Assembly (NCBI GenBank): GCA_017458225.1 | Contig: JAFTFX010000035.1 | Span: 55,123-119,122, forward strand | From: Prevotella sp. | GTDB taxonomy: Bacteria > Bacteroidota > Bacteroidia > Bacteroidales > Bacteroidaceae | Direction: 5' to 3' | DNA: 64,000 bases | Shown: positions 8,387 through 17,900 of the stretch, one piece after another | How the letters are laid out: every line of letters begins with the position of its first letter | Numbering within the stretch: the stretch's first letter is position 1 | Position numbers and translations under genes: made by a program | The notes under the pieces: generated by a model | Told to the model about the DNA's origin: nothing | Database searches by the model: none | What the model saw: only the letters and a program-made list of their open reading frames with translations

Positions 8387-10804
8387 ATGAAAAAGAAACT
8401 CTACGCATTGGCTTTAGCGACAATTGCCACCGTGTCGGCAAACGCACAGAACACGTCTGCCAGCCAGATGGAGAAACTGGACCGTGGACTGGTTGCCCTG
8501 CCTGCAGCAAGCGGGTCTTCAGGCATCTTTCTGAGTTGGCGACTGTTTGGAACTGACGATGAAAGCAAGACAACCTTTACCTTGCTACGAAACAACTCAG
8601 CATTATCAGGAGCATCGAAAGTAACCAAGACGAACTATCTGGACACAGGCGGCAAGTCTACCGACCAATACAGAGTGGTGACACTGAAAGACGGAGTGCC
8701 CGTGGACACCAGCAAAGCGGTCACACCATGGGCCAACGCCTATAAGATCATCACCCTGGATCAGCCGGCTGCAGGAACACTGGGCGGCACCTATTCGCCT
8801 AACGATGCCTCGGTAGGCGACGTGGACGGCGACGGTGAATACGAAATCATCCTGAAATGGGATCCGTCTAACGCGAAGGATAATTCGCAGAGTGGAAAGA
8901 CCGACAACGTGTATATTGACTGCTACAAGCTGGACGGCACCAAACTGTGGCGTATCGACCTGGGTGTGAATATCCGTGCCGGTGCCCACTACACGCAGTT
9001 CATGGTCTACGACTTCGACGGTGACGGCAAGGCAGAGATGATATGCAAGACGGCTCCCGGCTCGAAGGACGGCAAAGGCAACTACGTGAACCAGGCTGCC
9101 ACCAACAGCAACATCAAGAGTGCCGACAACACAAAAGACCACCGCACCAGTGACGGGCGCATCAACAGCGGACAGGAATACCTGACGGTGTTCAACGGCG
9201 AGACAGGTGCTGCCATCCACACCATTGCCTACTATCCCAACCGCAATACTAAGGCTGAACTGAGCGACGCTGCCGGCACCTTCAACTGGGACGACCGCAG
9301 CGGCAAGAACGACAAGGGCAACTACGGCAACCGCGGCGAACGCTATCTGGCCGGCGTAGCCTACTTGGGCGGTCCCGACAAGAACCCCAGCGGCATCTTC
9401 ACCCGTGGCTACTATACGTATGCCTACCTGTGGGCCGTTGACTTCGACGGAAAACAGCTGACGACCCGGTGGCTGCACCGTTCGGACTCGAAGACGCAAT
9501 ACAGCGTGGTGGATGCCAACGGAAAATCGACCACCTATACCGCTCCTACCAGCAAAGCCAAGGAGGGACGCAACACAATGTATGCCAACGGTAACCATAA
9601 CCTCTCTATCGGCGACGTGGACGGCGACGGCAAAGACGAGATCATCTGGGGCTCAGCTGCCCTCGATGATGACGGCAAACTGCTCTATGCCGTGGGCTTC
9701 GGTCATGGTGATGCCATGCATCTGTCGGCCATGATTCCCGACAGAAAAGGAATGCAGCTGTTCGATGTGCATGAGGACAAGGGCACCTATGCTTGGGACT
9801 TGCACGATGCTGCCACAGGCGAGATTATCCATCAAGGCGGTCCTGAGGGTGTTGACAACGGCCGAGGCATAGCTGCCCAACTGAGCAGTAGCGAGCCTGG
9901 TTTCTTCTTCTCATCTTCCTCAGCACGCGAGCAGAGAAGCGCCATAACAGGCGAAGTTGTATCAACAAAAAGCACTTCGCTCAACTTCCGCGTTTACTGG
10001 GACGGAGACCTGCAAGACGAATTGCTCGACGGCAACACCCTCGACAAATGGAACGGAAACGGAACGAGCCGACTGTTCACCATCTATAACTCAGGTGGCC
10101 CGTCATCGAGCTGCAACGGCACAAAAAATACGCCCAACCTGCAGGCTGATATCCTGGGCGACTGGCGTGAGGAGATTATCCTGCATAATGGCAGTAACCA
10201 GCTGGCCATCTATAGCAGCAACATTGCAACCAATTACCACATGCCCACCCTGATGCACGACCATACCTACCGTATGGGCATCGCTTGGCAGAACACGGCC
10301 TACAACCAACCGCCACACCTGGGCTACTACCTACCCGATGCCATGCAAGCGCACTTCCTGAATGAAGACAGGCACCACATAGAAGCTGTAGTTGGCGAAA
10401 CAATGACCTTTGAAAGCGATACCCGATATGTAAAATCGGCATTGCTGTTATGCAGTTTCTCCCCCAGTGGAACAAGAAAAGCCTTTGCAGTCCCTGAAGG
10501 ATTCGACAAGCCCACCTTCACGTCGAAAACGCTGACCATAACAGGTACGCCCAAGGAGGAAGGAGAGTACTTGATTGTGTATAAACTGACGAACTACAAC
10601 AGCGAAGCAGTGAACGACACGCTCAGAATCTATGCCTTAGACACCAGCGGCATCCAAAAGGTATCAACGGAAACACAGAAGCAGCAGACGTCCATATTCG
10701 ATGCAGCCGGCCGCCAGTTGCCGACGCAGTCGCTGAACAGACTACCCAAGGGAATCTATATTGTACGCGAGAACAACCAAACGAAGAAAATCTTCGTAAA
10801 GTAA
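8387..10804 (+). CDS. Rhamnogalacturonan lyase (PL11), T9SS cargo
   Basis: This 805-residue secreted enzyme has signal peptide MKKKLYALALATIATVSANA. The body is a canonical PL11 beta-propeller: KLDRGLVALPA, DVDGDGEYEIILKWDPSN, FDGDGKAEMICKTAPG, GNRGERYLAGVAYLGG, RGYYTYAYLWAVDFDGK, DVDGDGKDEIIWGSAALDDDG, FRVYWDGDLQDELLDG and DILGDWREE. The DxDxDG loops are the calcium sites typical of this family. After the catalytic part comes a short beta domain and a T9SS tail (SIFDAAGRQL...GIYIVRENNQTKKIFVK). It should act on the cell surface on the rhamnogalacturonan I backbone. The ORF is open upstream to 8150, but the promoter and signal peptide set the start at 8387. It is convergent with the MG2 gene. 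Confidence 0.92.
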   Translation: MKKKLYALALATIATVSANAQNTSASQMEKLDRGLVALPAASGSSGIFLSWRLFGTDDESKTTFTLLRNNSALSGASKVTKTNYLDTGGKSTDQYRVVTLKDGVPVDTSKAVTPWANAYKIITLDQPAAGTLGGTYSPNDASVGDVDGDGEYEIILKWDPSNAKDNSQSGKTDNVYIDCYKLDGTKLWRIDLGVNIRAGAHYTQFMVYDFDGDGKAEMICKTAPGSKDGKGNYVNQAATNSNIKSADNTKDHRTSDGRINSGQEYLTVFNGETGAAIHTIAYYPNRNTKAELSDAAGTFNWDDRSGKNDKGNYGNRGERYLAGVAYLGGPDKNPSGIFTRGYYTYAYLWAVDFDGKQLTTRWLHRSDSKTQYSVVDANGKSTTYTAPTSKAKEGRNTMYANGNHNLSIGDVDGDGKDEIIWGSAALDDDGKLLYAVGFGHGDAMHLSAMIPDRKGMQLFDVHEDKGTYAWDLHDAATGEIIHQGGPEGVDNGRGIAAQLSSSEPGFFFSSSSAREQRSAITGEVVSTKSTSLNFRVYWDGDLQDELLDGNTLDKWNGNGTSRLFTIYNSGGPSSSCNGTKNTPNLQADILGDWREEIILHNGSNQLAIYSSNIATNYHMPTLMHDHTYRMGIAWQNTAYNQPPHLGYYLPDAMQAHFLNEDRHHIEAVVGETMTFESDTRYVKSALLLCSFSPSGTRKAFAVPEGFDKPTFTSKTLTITGTPKEEGEYLIVYKLTNYNSEAVNDTLRIYALDTSGIQKVSTETQKQQTSIFDAAGRQLPTQSLNRLPKGIYIVRENNQTKKIFVK

Positions 10805-10836
10805 CTGTTTCCCGTTAGAAGTTCTGCGTAAAGCAA

Positions 10837-13656
10837 TTATTTTCCACTATACAACAACCGACCGTCGTGGGTAACGCCTGCGGCGGTCATTTTGATGCGC
10901 GTCGCCTTGCTGTTATTGTAGAACGTAGCCGTGAAAAGGCCGTTTTCATCGGTCACCGCATTGGGATTCCAGTAGAGCGTGCGACGGTAGTCGGTGGGCT
11001 CGGCAGGCTGCTGCGTGCTGTAGTCGGGCTGATAGAACTGCTCAGGGTAGTTGAAGCCGTGGAAGACGATATGGCGGTCGCGATAGGTACGCTGAATGGC
11101 ATCGTCGGGAATGGTGACGAGCTCAACGGTGGCATCGGCAGAATAGAGTTCCTCAACCATCGTGGAGTCTTCTTGACGAGGCTCAAAGTCGGAAAACACG
11201 CGGATGTCCTGCAAGCGCTTCAGCTTCAGGTTCTTATAGACTGACTGCGGCGTACGGTTGGCACGGTACACACCTGCACGCTCAGCCTCGCTGGCATTTT
11301 TGCTGACAGGAGAGTAGTTGCGGTAATAAGTGGCACCGTCGATGCGACCGTCAACATGGAAAGTGCGGTAGCGATTCATGTTGCCATAGAGATAGCGAGC
11401 CACCTGAACGGGGAACTGGCGCATGTCGAGCTTGCCGAACGAGAGGCCCCGGTCGGTGATATCATTATAGAGCTCGTAGGCATCGAGGACAAAGGCCGGC
11501 TTGTTCCAGTCAACACGACGACGACCACGACGGCGACCTTTCACCGTGACGTTGCCCAACTCGTAGACATCGTTCTCCATGGACAAATCGGACAGGGTGT
11601 CGACGAGCAGTTCGGTATCAATGTCGGGCTGATGCTTCTCGTAGAACGTGTACTCATGGGTGTACATGGGATAGAAGAGGTCGCGCTTCACATAGTAGTC
11701 GGGGAAGGCATCTTCGTCGAAGACCTTGGCATCCTTGCGCGACAGCATATTCTTCTTCACAGAGTCTTTCTTGTTGTAGGCCTTCATGTTCAGGTAGCAG
11801 TCGCCATAGAAAGCCGGCACCTGAAACTTGAAACGCCCGTTCTCGGTCTCCATCACAGAGCCTGCCACCTGACTGTCGACGATCACCTCGGCCTCGACCA
11901 GCACCTCGTGCTTCAGATTGCTATGATTCACGCCAAGATGGTCATTAGCATTGCCCAAGGAGCCGTATTCCACATCGCCCAGCATCTGGGTGCTGGAAGT
12001 GGCGGTTTCATCGACTGACGAGACGGTTGCCAAGTCGTCGGTGGCCACCTCTTCGGCAAAGGGATCAGCTTCATCGAGAGCTGAATTGGTGGAACGCGAC
12101 AGGTAGCCCACCCCATCCTGCCAGTATTCAATCTCCTCGGGCTCCACCTCGTTGATGTCGAGCATCTTATAGACGGCTCCCTCAACAGTCATTCCGTGTT
12201 CAGGGGCATAGCGCATCTCACGCTCGCCATTGCTCAGCTCCTTCCAGTTATACTTGCGCCAGCCCTGCACCATCATGAGCAAGTCGAGATGCCAGCGGTG
12301 CTGGGCATCGTCAGCCTCGAAATAGTGGGCAGGATAGGCAATAAAACCACGCAGTTCGCTGGACAGCAGCAGGTCGGTCATCAGGTTGCCATTGTCGTAG
12401 GACGGCTCGTCGGTATTGGTATCACGGATGGAGAGTGAGAACAGGGTAGGCTCAGAAACATTGGCACACTGCACGGGCAGTTCTATCTTCTCGTAAGGAG
12501 CATAGGTCTGCGTCTTCACAATGGGGGCCGTAATCATGTTGGAGTCCTGATCGTGATGGTTGACGAAAAAGAGACGATCGGCCAAAATTTGCCCCATTTC
12601 ATCGAAGATTGTCAGGTCGTTGACACCTGTGGGCAGCTCCTGCATCGGGAGGTTGACGGTCAGTGTTCCATCGGCCGGCAACTGCAGTTTCTGGAAATGT
12701 TTCAATGAACCACGACAGAGAACAGACAAGCCCAACTGGCGGTCGGCCGGAAACTGACGGGCTGACAACGTGAGCACGGAGTCGGTGAGCCGGACGGCAA
12801 GACCTTGTTTCTCCACCTTCGGCAAATCAAAATCATAGTTTTTGCCCTTCCAAGTGAAAGAGGCGGAAGGACGACCATCCGTAGGGGTAATCAGGAAGGA
12901 GCCACGCCCCATGTAGTCGGTCTTCACAGAGATATCGCCTTGCCCCTTTGAGTGAACCAATCCCTTCAGGTTGACAGCCTCGCCGTTCTGGTCGGCCACA
13001 TCAAATGCCACCCGGTTCTCCACACCCTGCACCAGATGGCCGCCTTCGGGATAGAACGTGACTATCAGATTGTCTTTCTTGGGCTTTGTGATACGGGTTT
13101 TGGGGCGCTGGTACATGCGGCGGCTGTCGTAGTCACCGGGCTGATCGGGCTTGCTGTAGATAGGAAGCACACGAGAGTAGAGCCCGTCCCAAATGCGGAA
13201 ATAGTCGGCTGCCATCTCCCTGTTATAAAAGGCCCACGTGTCGTGGCGGCGATAACGATGATGGCGCACGTTGAAGTTCAGCATCCAACGGGTATAGGCA
13301 CGCAACTCATAATAGCCTGAATAGAGAGAGTCTTGCAGCACGAACTGGCCACACGTGTGCCCCTTGGAACTGATGATGATGTTCTGGCGCTCAACCACCA
13401 ACCCGTCGGGAGAGATCAGCTCCACATAGAGAATACGGCTCATATCAGTGGGCTGCAAGTTGTCGGCACGGACAACATAGCCTTTGAACCATAGGGTGTC
13501 GCCTACGAAATAACAGGTATTATCCGTATGCAGATAGACTTTCTCCTGAACCTGTGACGACGATGACTGCTCAAGGGCCGTACGAATGTCATCCAAACCA
13601 TCGGCTTGCATCGGTAAACTGAAAACGAGTACCAATGCCAATAGGAAACGACTCAT
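10837..13656 (-). CDS. Secreted MG2-domain (alpha-2-macroglobulin-like) protein, coupled to dnaA
   Basis: This 939-residue protein has signal peptide MSRFLLALVLVFSLPMQADG. The N-terminal part (VYLHTDNTCYFVGDTLWFKGYVV, shown here in description only as the YLHTDxxxYxxGDTLWFKGYV type) is the MG2-like start of a large Bacteroidetes surface/periplasmic family. A segment near residue 690 (LGNVTVKGRRRGRRR, then FHVDGRIDGATYY) resembles a TonB-receptor plug, and the end (NPNAVTDENGLFTATFYNN) is a typical MG beta domain. The function of the family is unknown; a role in envelope assembly or protein trapping is speculation. Its ATG overlaps the dnaA TGA as ATGA, so the two are translationally coupled although functionally unrelated. 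Confidence 0.75.
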   Translation of the reverse strand: MSRFLLALVLVFSLPMQADGLDDIRTALEQSSSSQVQEKVYLHTDNTCYFVGDTLWFKGYVVRADNLQPTDMSRILYVELISPDGLVVERQNIIISSKGHTCGQFVLQDSLYSGYYELRAYTRWMLNFNVRHHRYRRHDTWAFYNREMAADYFRIWDGLYSRVLPIYSKPDQPGDYDSRRMYQRPKTRITKPKKDNLIVTFYPEGGHLVQGVENRVAFDVADQNGEAVNLKGLVHSKGQGDISVKTDYMGRGSFLITPTDGRPSASFTWKGKNYDFDLPKVEKQGLAVRLTDSVLTLSARQFPADRQLGLSVLCRGSLKHFQKLQLPADGTLTVNLPMQELPTGVNDLTIFDEMGQILADRLFFVNHHDQDSNMITAPIVKTQTYAPYEKIELPVQCANVSEPTLFSLSIRDTNTDEPSYDNGNLMTDLLLSSELRGFIAYPAHYFEADDAQHRWHLDLLMMVQGWRKYNWKELSNGEREMRYAPEHGMTVEGAVYKMLDINEVEPEEIEYWQDGVGYLSRSTNSALDEADPFAEEVATDDLATVSSVDETATSSTQMLGDVEYGSLGNANDHLGVNHSNLKHEVLVEAEVIVDSQVAGSVMETENGRFKFQVPAFYGDCYLNMKAYNKKDSVKKNMLSRKDAKVFDEDAFPDYYVKRDLFYPMYTHEYTFYEKHQPDIDTELLVDTLSDLSMENDVYELGNVTVKGRRRGRRRVDWNKPAFVLDAYELYNDITDRGLSFGKLDMRQFPVQVARYLYGNMNRYRTFHVDGRIDGATYYRNYSPVSKNASEAERAGVYRANRTPQSVYKNLKLKRLQDIRVFSDFEPRQEDSTMVEELYSADATVELVTIPDDAIQRTYRDRHIVFHGFNYPEQFYQPDYSTQQPAEPTDYRRTLYWNPNAVTDENGLFTATFYNNSKATRIKMTAAGVTHDGRLLYSGK

Positions 13657-15062
13657 TGTTTCAACTTAAAGGAATTCTCAATGCTGTTAAGCTCTTCGAC
13701 AAAGGCCTTGTCAATCTTCAGACGCTGTTCAATGGCCGAGCAACTGTGGATAACGGTCGAATGATCACGCCCGCCTATCAACTGACCGATACGCGAAGTG
13801 GGCATCTTGGTAAACTTCTGTGCCAGATACATCGACACCTGACGAGCCTGCACATAGTCGCGCTTACGGCTCTTGCTGAACACGTTCTGAGGCGACACAC
13901 TATAGTGCTGGCAGACGGTCTCCAGAATATCGTCAATCGTAAGCGGATGATTGTCGACCTTGACGGCACGCTTGATAACGCGCTCAGCCAAACGCATGTC
14001 GATATTGGAGTTGTAGACAATGCTGTAAGCCATCAGTGAGTTGAGCACACCTTCCAAATCGCGCACGCTGCCATTGGCTGTCTGTGCAATGAACTGAATG
14101 ACCTCATCGGCAATCTTCAGTCCGTCACGACGGCATTTCGACTTCAGGATATCGACACAGAGCTGCACATTGGGCTTCTCCAACTCAGCAATCACACCAC
14201 ACGAGAAGCGTGTCAGCATGCGGTCTTTCAGCCAACTGAGGTCGACTGGCGGACGGTCGCTGGCCAGAATAATCTGCTTGCCCAGACGGAACAGATGGTC
14301 GAAGATATAGAAGAAGGTGGCAACGGTCTTCTCGGCAGAAGCCCACTCCTGCACATCGTCGACAATCAGCACGTCGATGGTCTGATAGAAATTGATGAAA
14401 TCGTTGATTTTGTTCTGCAACTTGGCATCCACGAACTGCACCTGGAAGAGGTGTGCCGACACATAGAGCACCCGCTTCTGCGGATACATGCGCTTGGCCT
14501 GCACGCCAATGGCATTGATCAAGTGGGTCTTGCCACAGCCGGAAGGTCCATAGACGAAGAACGGATTGAAATTGGAGCGACCGGGATGCTCGGCAATCGA
14601 AAGACCTAAAGCACGCGGCAGTTTATTGGAATCGCCCTCAATGAAAGTGTCGAACGTCTTGTGTGCATCCAGTTGCGGATTCAGCTGAGGCACAGCGGCA
14701 TCGAGCACCGTAGGCACTTTGTTGGCCCTGGTCACCTCGCGCGAAGCATCAGCCAGATCGACAGCGCCGTCGCTCTCCACATCCTGCGTCAGATTGTTGG
14801 TCTTGTCGGTCAGCAAACGGTAAGTCAGCTTCACATTGGCATGGAAACTTTGATTCAACGCCCACCCCATCAGTTGCACAAAGTGAGCCTCCAGATATTC
14901 ATAGACGTATGAACTCGGAACCCTCACCAGCAACGTAGCCTGTGCCTCGTCGTATTTCTCGAATACGATGGGCTCAAACCAGGTTTTGAAGTTCGGCTCA
15001 GAGACATTCTGTCGAATCAGATTGAGGCAGTTGTCCCAAAGCGCCTTATGACTTTGTTGCAT
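13653..15062 (-). CDS. dnaA: Chromosomal replication initiator protein DnaA
   Basis: This 469-residue protein has the usual length. Domain I spans about 1-85 (LWDNCLNLI...FKTWFEPI), followed by a linker to about 130. The AAA+ domain has Walker A GPSGCGKTH at 172-180 and Walker B VLIVDDVQEW. The DNA-binding domain IV carries the signature GGRDHSTVIHS near the C-terminus. It binds DnaA boxes and opens the origin in an ATP-dependent way. It has a perfectly spaced promoter (15124-15154). No dnaN follows; instead the stop codon overlaps an MG2 secreted-protein gene. No cluster of TTATCCACA-type DnaA boxes was seen in the flanking 277-bp gap, so this is probably not the origin. Confidence 0.97.
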   Translation of the reverse strand: MQQSHKALWDNCLNLIRQNVSEPNFKTWFEPIVFEKYDEAQATLLVRVPSSYVYEYLEAHFVQLMGWALNQSFHANVKLTYRLLTDKTNNLTQDVESDGAVDLADASREVTRANKVPTVLDAAVPQLNPQLDAHKTFDTFIEGDSNKLPRALGLSIAEHPGRSNFNPFFVYGPSGCGKTHLINAIGVQAKRMYPQKRVLYVSAHLFQVQFVDAKLQNKINDFINFYQTIDVLIVDDVQEWASAEKTVATFFYIFDHLFRLGKQIILASDRPPVDLSWLKDRMLTRFSCGVIAELEKPNVQLCVDILKSKCRRDGLKIADEVIQFIAQTANGSVRDLEGVLNSLMAYSIVYNSNIDMRLAERVIKRAVKVDNHPLTIDDILETVCQHYSVSPQNVFSKSRKRDYVQARQVSMYLAQKFTKMPTSRIGQLIGGRDHSTVIHSCSAIEQRLKIDKAFVEELNSIENSFKLKQ

Positions 15063-15123
15063 CGGGCGGTTAAGTTATGAATCAATATAAATGATTATGT
15101 CGTTTGCTATCAGTTAGCAGATG

Positions 15124-15154
15124 CAAAGGTCGGCATTTTTTTCGAAACTGCAAA
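15124..15154 (-). promoter_or_regulatory. dnaA promoter
   Basis: TTTG (15151-15154), a 19-bp spacer, then GACCTTTG (15124-15131), one mismatch from TAnnTTTG. The leader is about 55 nt. Confidence 0.65.
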
Positions 15155-15269
15155 ATTGTTCTTTATCGGTAGTTGTGTTTACAAAGTCTGTAACTTCCTA
15201 ATTAACGGCAATTTATATTGTTTCACAAAAAATCTACCATTTTTAGTCTTGCAGGTTTCAAACAAACTG

Positions 15270-15317
15270 AAAATCAACTGATTAAAGAGCAAAAAACGCC
15301 CTTAATCAGCTGATTTT
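15270..15317 (-). terminator. Inverted repeat after the MCE gene
   Basis: A 16-bp inverted repeat with one mismatch (15270-15285 and 15302-15317) flanks a 16-nt loop. On the minus strand T-rich sequence follows the stem. It lies 22 bp beyond the stop codon at 15340 and separates the MCE/amidase unit from dnaA. Confidence 0.65.
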
Positions 15318-15339
15318 TATTTAGACAAAATTAAAATTA

Positions 15340-16239
15340 CTAGTCTTTTTTGCCAAATATTGAGAAGTGTACATAACGCTTGGGATGTTCCTTCAGATCA
15401 ATCAACAGCTTGTCGGCACTGCCCATGGTTGCATTCAGGTTGTTATAGAGCTGTGCGTCGTGCATCAGGAGGCCCAGCGTACCCTCCTTGCTGTTCAGTG
15501 CCTGCGTCATCTGCTGCACGTTGGCCAGTGTCTGGTCTACCTTGCTCATCGTGGCAGCCACATCTACATTGTTCAGCTGTCGGGTCAGCCCCTCCGTGTT
15601 TGTCAGCACCCCATCGGCCTTGGTCAGCATCTGGGGCAACTGCTGGTTGAGCGATGCCGACAGTTGGTGCAACTCGTGAGTCGTGGTCGTCAGATTGGCT
15701 GTAATCTGGTCAACATTGTGAACGGCATTGGCAATGGCAGGGTCAGCAAGCAGAGCGTTGACACTGGCCAGGATAGAGTCCAGCTTGGGAAGCATCTGTT
15801 CTATCTGGGGCACCATGGTTGCAGCCTTGCCCATCACGCCTTGCTGAATACTGCCCAAAAGGGTGTCGCCCTTTGCAAGAAGGTCAAGGGGATTGGAACC
15901 CAACTTCAGTTCCAGTTTCACATTGCCCAACAGGTCGCTGCTGATTTCAGCACAGGTGCCCTTCGGCAGACTGAGTCGCGGGTCGATGCTGATCACGGCC
16001 ACGATATTGTCGGGGCGGCTGTAGTCGTAGTCAATACGCTCTACAACACCCACCTTAAAGCCGTTGGCATAAATGGGACTGGCAGCCGACATGCCCGTCA
16101 CGTCGCTGAAACGTGCATAGTAATGGTCATCCGTAGAGAACATGCTCATGCCCTTCAGATACTGCAATCCGAAGAACAAGAGTACGATACCTACAATTGC
16201 CACGAGGGCAATCTTCACTTCGTTGGTCAACTTCATCAT
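15340..16239 (-). CDS. MCE-family (MlaD-type) lipid-transport substrate-binding protein
   Basis: This 299-residue protein has one N-terminal membrane helix (about 8-27, VKIALVAIVGIVLLFFGLQY) followed by an MCE domain (about 35-115: YYARFSDVTGMSAASPIYANG, with KVGVVERI and KLELKLGS). The C-terminal half is a helical, coiled-coil-like region rich in L/Q/N, typical of MlaD/PqiB-like proteins that form hexameric lipid channels from the inner membrane into the periplasm. It starts 3 bp after the amidase gene, so the two are co-transcribed. The Mla ATPase and permease genes are not adjacent. The substrate (phospholipid) is known for the family, not shown here. Confidence 0.9.
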   Translation of the reverse strand: MMKLTNEVKIALVAIVGIVLLFFGLQYLKGMSMFSTDDHYYARFSDVTGMSAASPIYANGFKVGVVERIDYDYSRPDNIVAVISIDPRLSLPKGTCAEISSDLLGNVKLELKLGSNPLDLLAKGDTLLGSIQQGVMGKAATMVPQIEQMLPKLDSILASVNALLADPAIANAVHNVDQITANLTTTTHELHQLSASLNQQLPQMLTKADGVLTNTEGLTRQLNNVDVAATMSKVDQTLANVQQMTQALNSKEGTLGLLMHDAQLYNNLNATMGSADKLLIDLKEHPKRYVHFSIFGKKD

Positions 16240-16242
16240 AGG

Positions 16243-17463
16243 TTATTTTCTGTTTCTTTTCTGTTTAAATTCCTGATAGGCCTTGCCTGCATCTATCTTT
16301 TCACCATTGCGGAACGCGATGATGAAAGCCTGTGGGAACTTGTCTAGCACTTGCTTGCGCAACCGATAGATCTCATTATAGTTGTCCGAGGCACCTACCG
16401 TATACTTCCACAATCCGCCCTCCTGATAGGAGTCAACGGATGTCAGTCCTTTCAAACGCTTATCGCCGCTCTTCAACTGTGTGCCACTGGCAAAGAGCTG
16501 CACTTTAAAGATGATGGCATCGGAAGGCTGCTCCTGCTTTTCTTCCTGTTGCACCTCTGCAGGCGTGGGTGCCTGTTGAAGGGTGTCGGTCTTCACTGGG
16601 GCGACTACCGTCACCGTCTCCTCTGGAACCGTATCACGAACAACAGGCTTTGCTTCTGCTTTTGGTGCCGGTATCTCAGGAACGGCTTTGCCCTGCTGTT
16701 TGTTCTTGAAAGCGACAAAGGCCTGATAAATGCCGCGCCCCATACGGTCAACATTATTTTTGTTGGTCAGATAAGCAGCATCTGACGGTGTTGTGATGTA
16801 GCCCAGCTCCACCAGACAGGCCGGCATCGATGTCTCGCGCAGCACCAGGAAAGCATCCTGACGCACACCACGGTTGGCGCGTCCTGCCGTCTTGCTGGTG
16901 TATTGCTGAATAAGACGGGCCAGTTCCACACTTTCAGCCATATTCGTCTCGTTCATGATTTCGAAAATCATCATGCTCTCCGGCGAACGCGGATCATAGC
17001 CTGAATAGTGCTGCCGGTAGTCTTTCTCTATCAGGATTACCTCGTTCTCGCGCTTGGCGGCACTCAGTTTCTCGTCGCTACGCCGCATACCCATGGTGTA
17101 GGTCTCCATTCCCGTTATCGCCTTGGGGCGCTTGCCCGGCAGCGAGTTGGTATGAATAGAGACGAAGACATCGGCCTTGTTCCTGTTAGCAATAGCCGCA
17201 CGCTCATGCAACGGTACGAACACATCGGTCTTACGGGTATATATCACCCTCACATCGGGGCAGTTCTGCTCCACATACCGGCCAAAGGCCAGTGCAACAC
17301 TCAGGTTGATATGTTTCTCCATAGCCCGGTTGGCACAGGCACCGGCATCCTTGCCCCCGTGACCGGCATCGATCACCAGCGTGTACTTATGCTTTCCGGC
17401 TGCCTGAACAGCGGAAAGGAAACAGGTCATCAGCAAAAGAACAAAGAATATTTTTTGCTTCAT
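16243..17463 (-). CDS. N-acetylmuramoyl-L-alanine amidase with SPOR domain
   Basis: This 406-residue protein has signal peptide MKQKIFFVLLLMTCFLSAVQA. The amidase_3 domain spans about 26-250: VIDAGHGGKDAGA gives the first zinc histidine, AMEKHINL the glutamate and SIHTNS the second histidine. It cleaves the amide bond between N-acetylmuramic acid and the stem peptide, usually during daughter-cell separation. A proline/valine-rich linker (about 255-315) leads to a C-terminal SPOR-type domain (FKVQLFASG...KYTVGASDNYNE) that targets septal, denuded glycan strands. It forms one unit with the downstream MCE gene. A TAATTTTG box (17468-17475) lies only 4 bp before the ATG, so the transcript may be almost leaderless if that box is used. 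Confidence 0.93.
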   Translation of the reverse strand: MKQKIFFVLLLMTCFLSAVQAAGKHKYTLVIDAGHGGKDAGACANRAMEKHINLSVALAFGRYVEQNCPDVRVIYTRKTDVFVPLHERAAIANRNKADVFVSIHTNSLPGKRPKAITGMETYTMGMRRSDEKLSAAKRENEVILIEKDYRQHYSGYDPRSPESMMIFEIMNETNMAESVELARLIQQYTSKTAGRANRGVRQDAFLVLRETSMPACLVELGYITTPSDAAYLTNKNNVDRMGRGIYQAFVAFKNKQQGKAVPEIPAPKAEAKPVVRDTVPEETVTVVAPVKTDTLQQAPTPAEVQQEEKQEQPSDAIIFKVQLFASGTQLKSGDKRLKGLTSVDSYQEGGLWKYTVGASDNYNEIYRLRKQVLDKFPQAFIIAFRNGEKIDAGKAYQEFKQKRNRK

Positions 17464-17467
17464 GGTG

Positions 17468-17475
17468 CAAAATTA
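17468..17475 (-). promoter_or_regulatory. -7-like box abutting the amidase start codon
   Basis: TAATTTTG on the minus strand ends 4 bp from the ATG at 17463. No clear -33 partner exists, so a chance match is possible. Confidence 0.35.
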
Positions 17476-17528
17476 CGCTTTATTCGTGAGAAACTCACTT
17501 ATCATACCTTAGTTTTATTATTTATTAA

Positions 17529-17900
17529 TCAATTGGTCACCACCAACCGCACGCCTGCCCCTTGGCAGTTACAGCCCAACGGAGGATTCTCCTTGGTGAT
17601 TTCCAGTTCCAATCCCTCAGCTTCCGGATAGTGCTCAACGATAGCCCGGGCAATGCGCCCGGCCACATGCTCCAGCAGACTTGACGGTATTGCCATCTCG
17701 CGTTTCACCAACTCACACAGGTCGGCATAGCTGAGCGTATCGGCCACACGGTCGCTTTCCATCGCGCGCGTAATATTATAATGTACGCGCAAGGTAACGA
17801 GAAACCATCCCCCTACCCTGCGCTCCTGCGGCATCACGCCGTGATAGGCATACAGGCGCAGACCGTTAATGAAGATTGCCGTCTCCTTCTTCACTTCCAT
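17529..17900 (-). CDS. folB: Dihydroneopterin aldolase FolB
   Basis: This 123-residue protein matches the family length. The motif IFINGLRLYAYHGVMPQERRVGG is family-typical, here with the conserved YHGV...E core; SYADLCELV and SLLEHVAGRIA follow, and ELEITKENPP is near the C-terminus. It converts 7,8-dihydroneopterin to 6-hydroxymethyl-dihydropterin plus glycolaldehyde in cytosolic folate synthesis. The product is the substrate of FolK, encoded at 25804-26295. The start at 17900 places the motif correctly and makes the gene overlap the preceding one by 35 bp, suggesting translational coupling. Confidence 0.93.
   Translation of the reverse strand: MEVKKETAIFINGLRLYAYHGVMPQERRVGGWFLVTLRVHYNITRAMESDRVADTLSYADLCELVKREMAIPSSLLEHVAGRIARAIVEHYPEAEGLELEITKENPPLGCNCQGAGVRLVVTN

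Noticed and set aside
8606-9598. 330-codon open frame antisense to the PL11 lyase
   Set aside because: Low-complexity V/A/G-rich product; the sense strand encodes conserved calcium loops.
15063-15339. Replication origin next to dnaA
   Set aside because: No cluster of DnaA boxes or AT-rich unwinding repeats was visible; only a promoter and a terminator-like inverted repeat.
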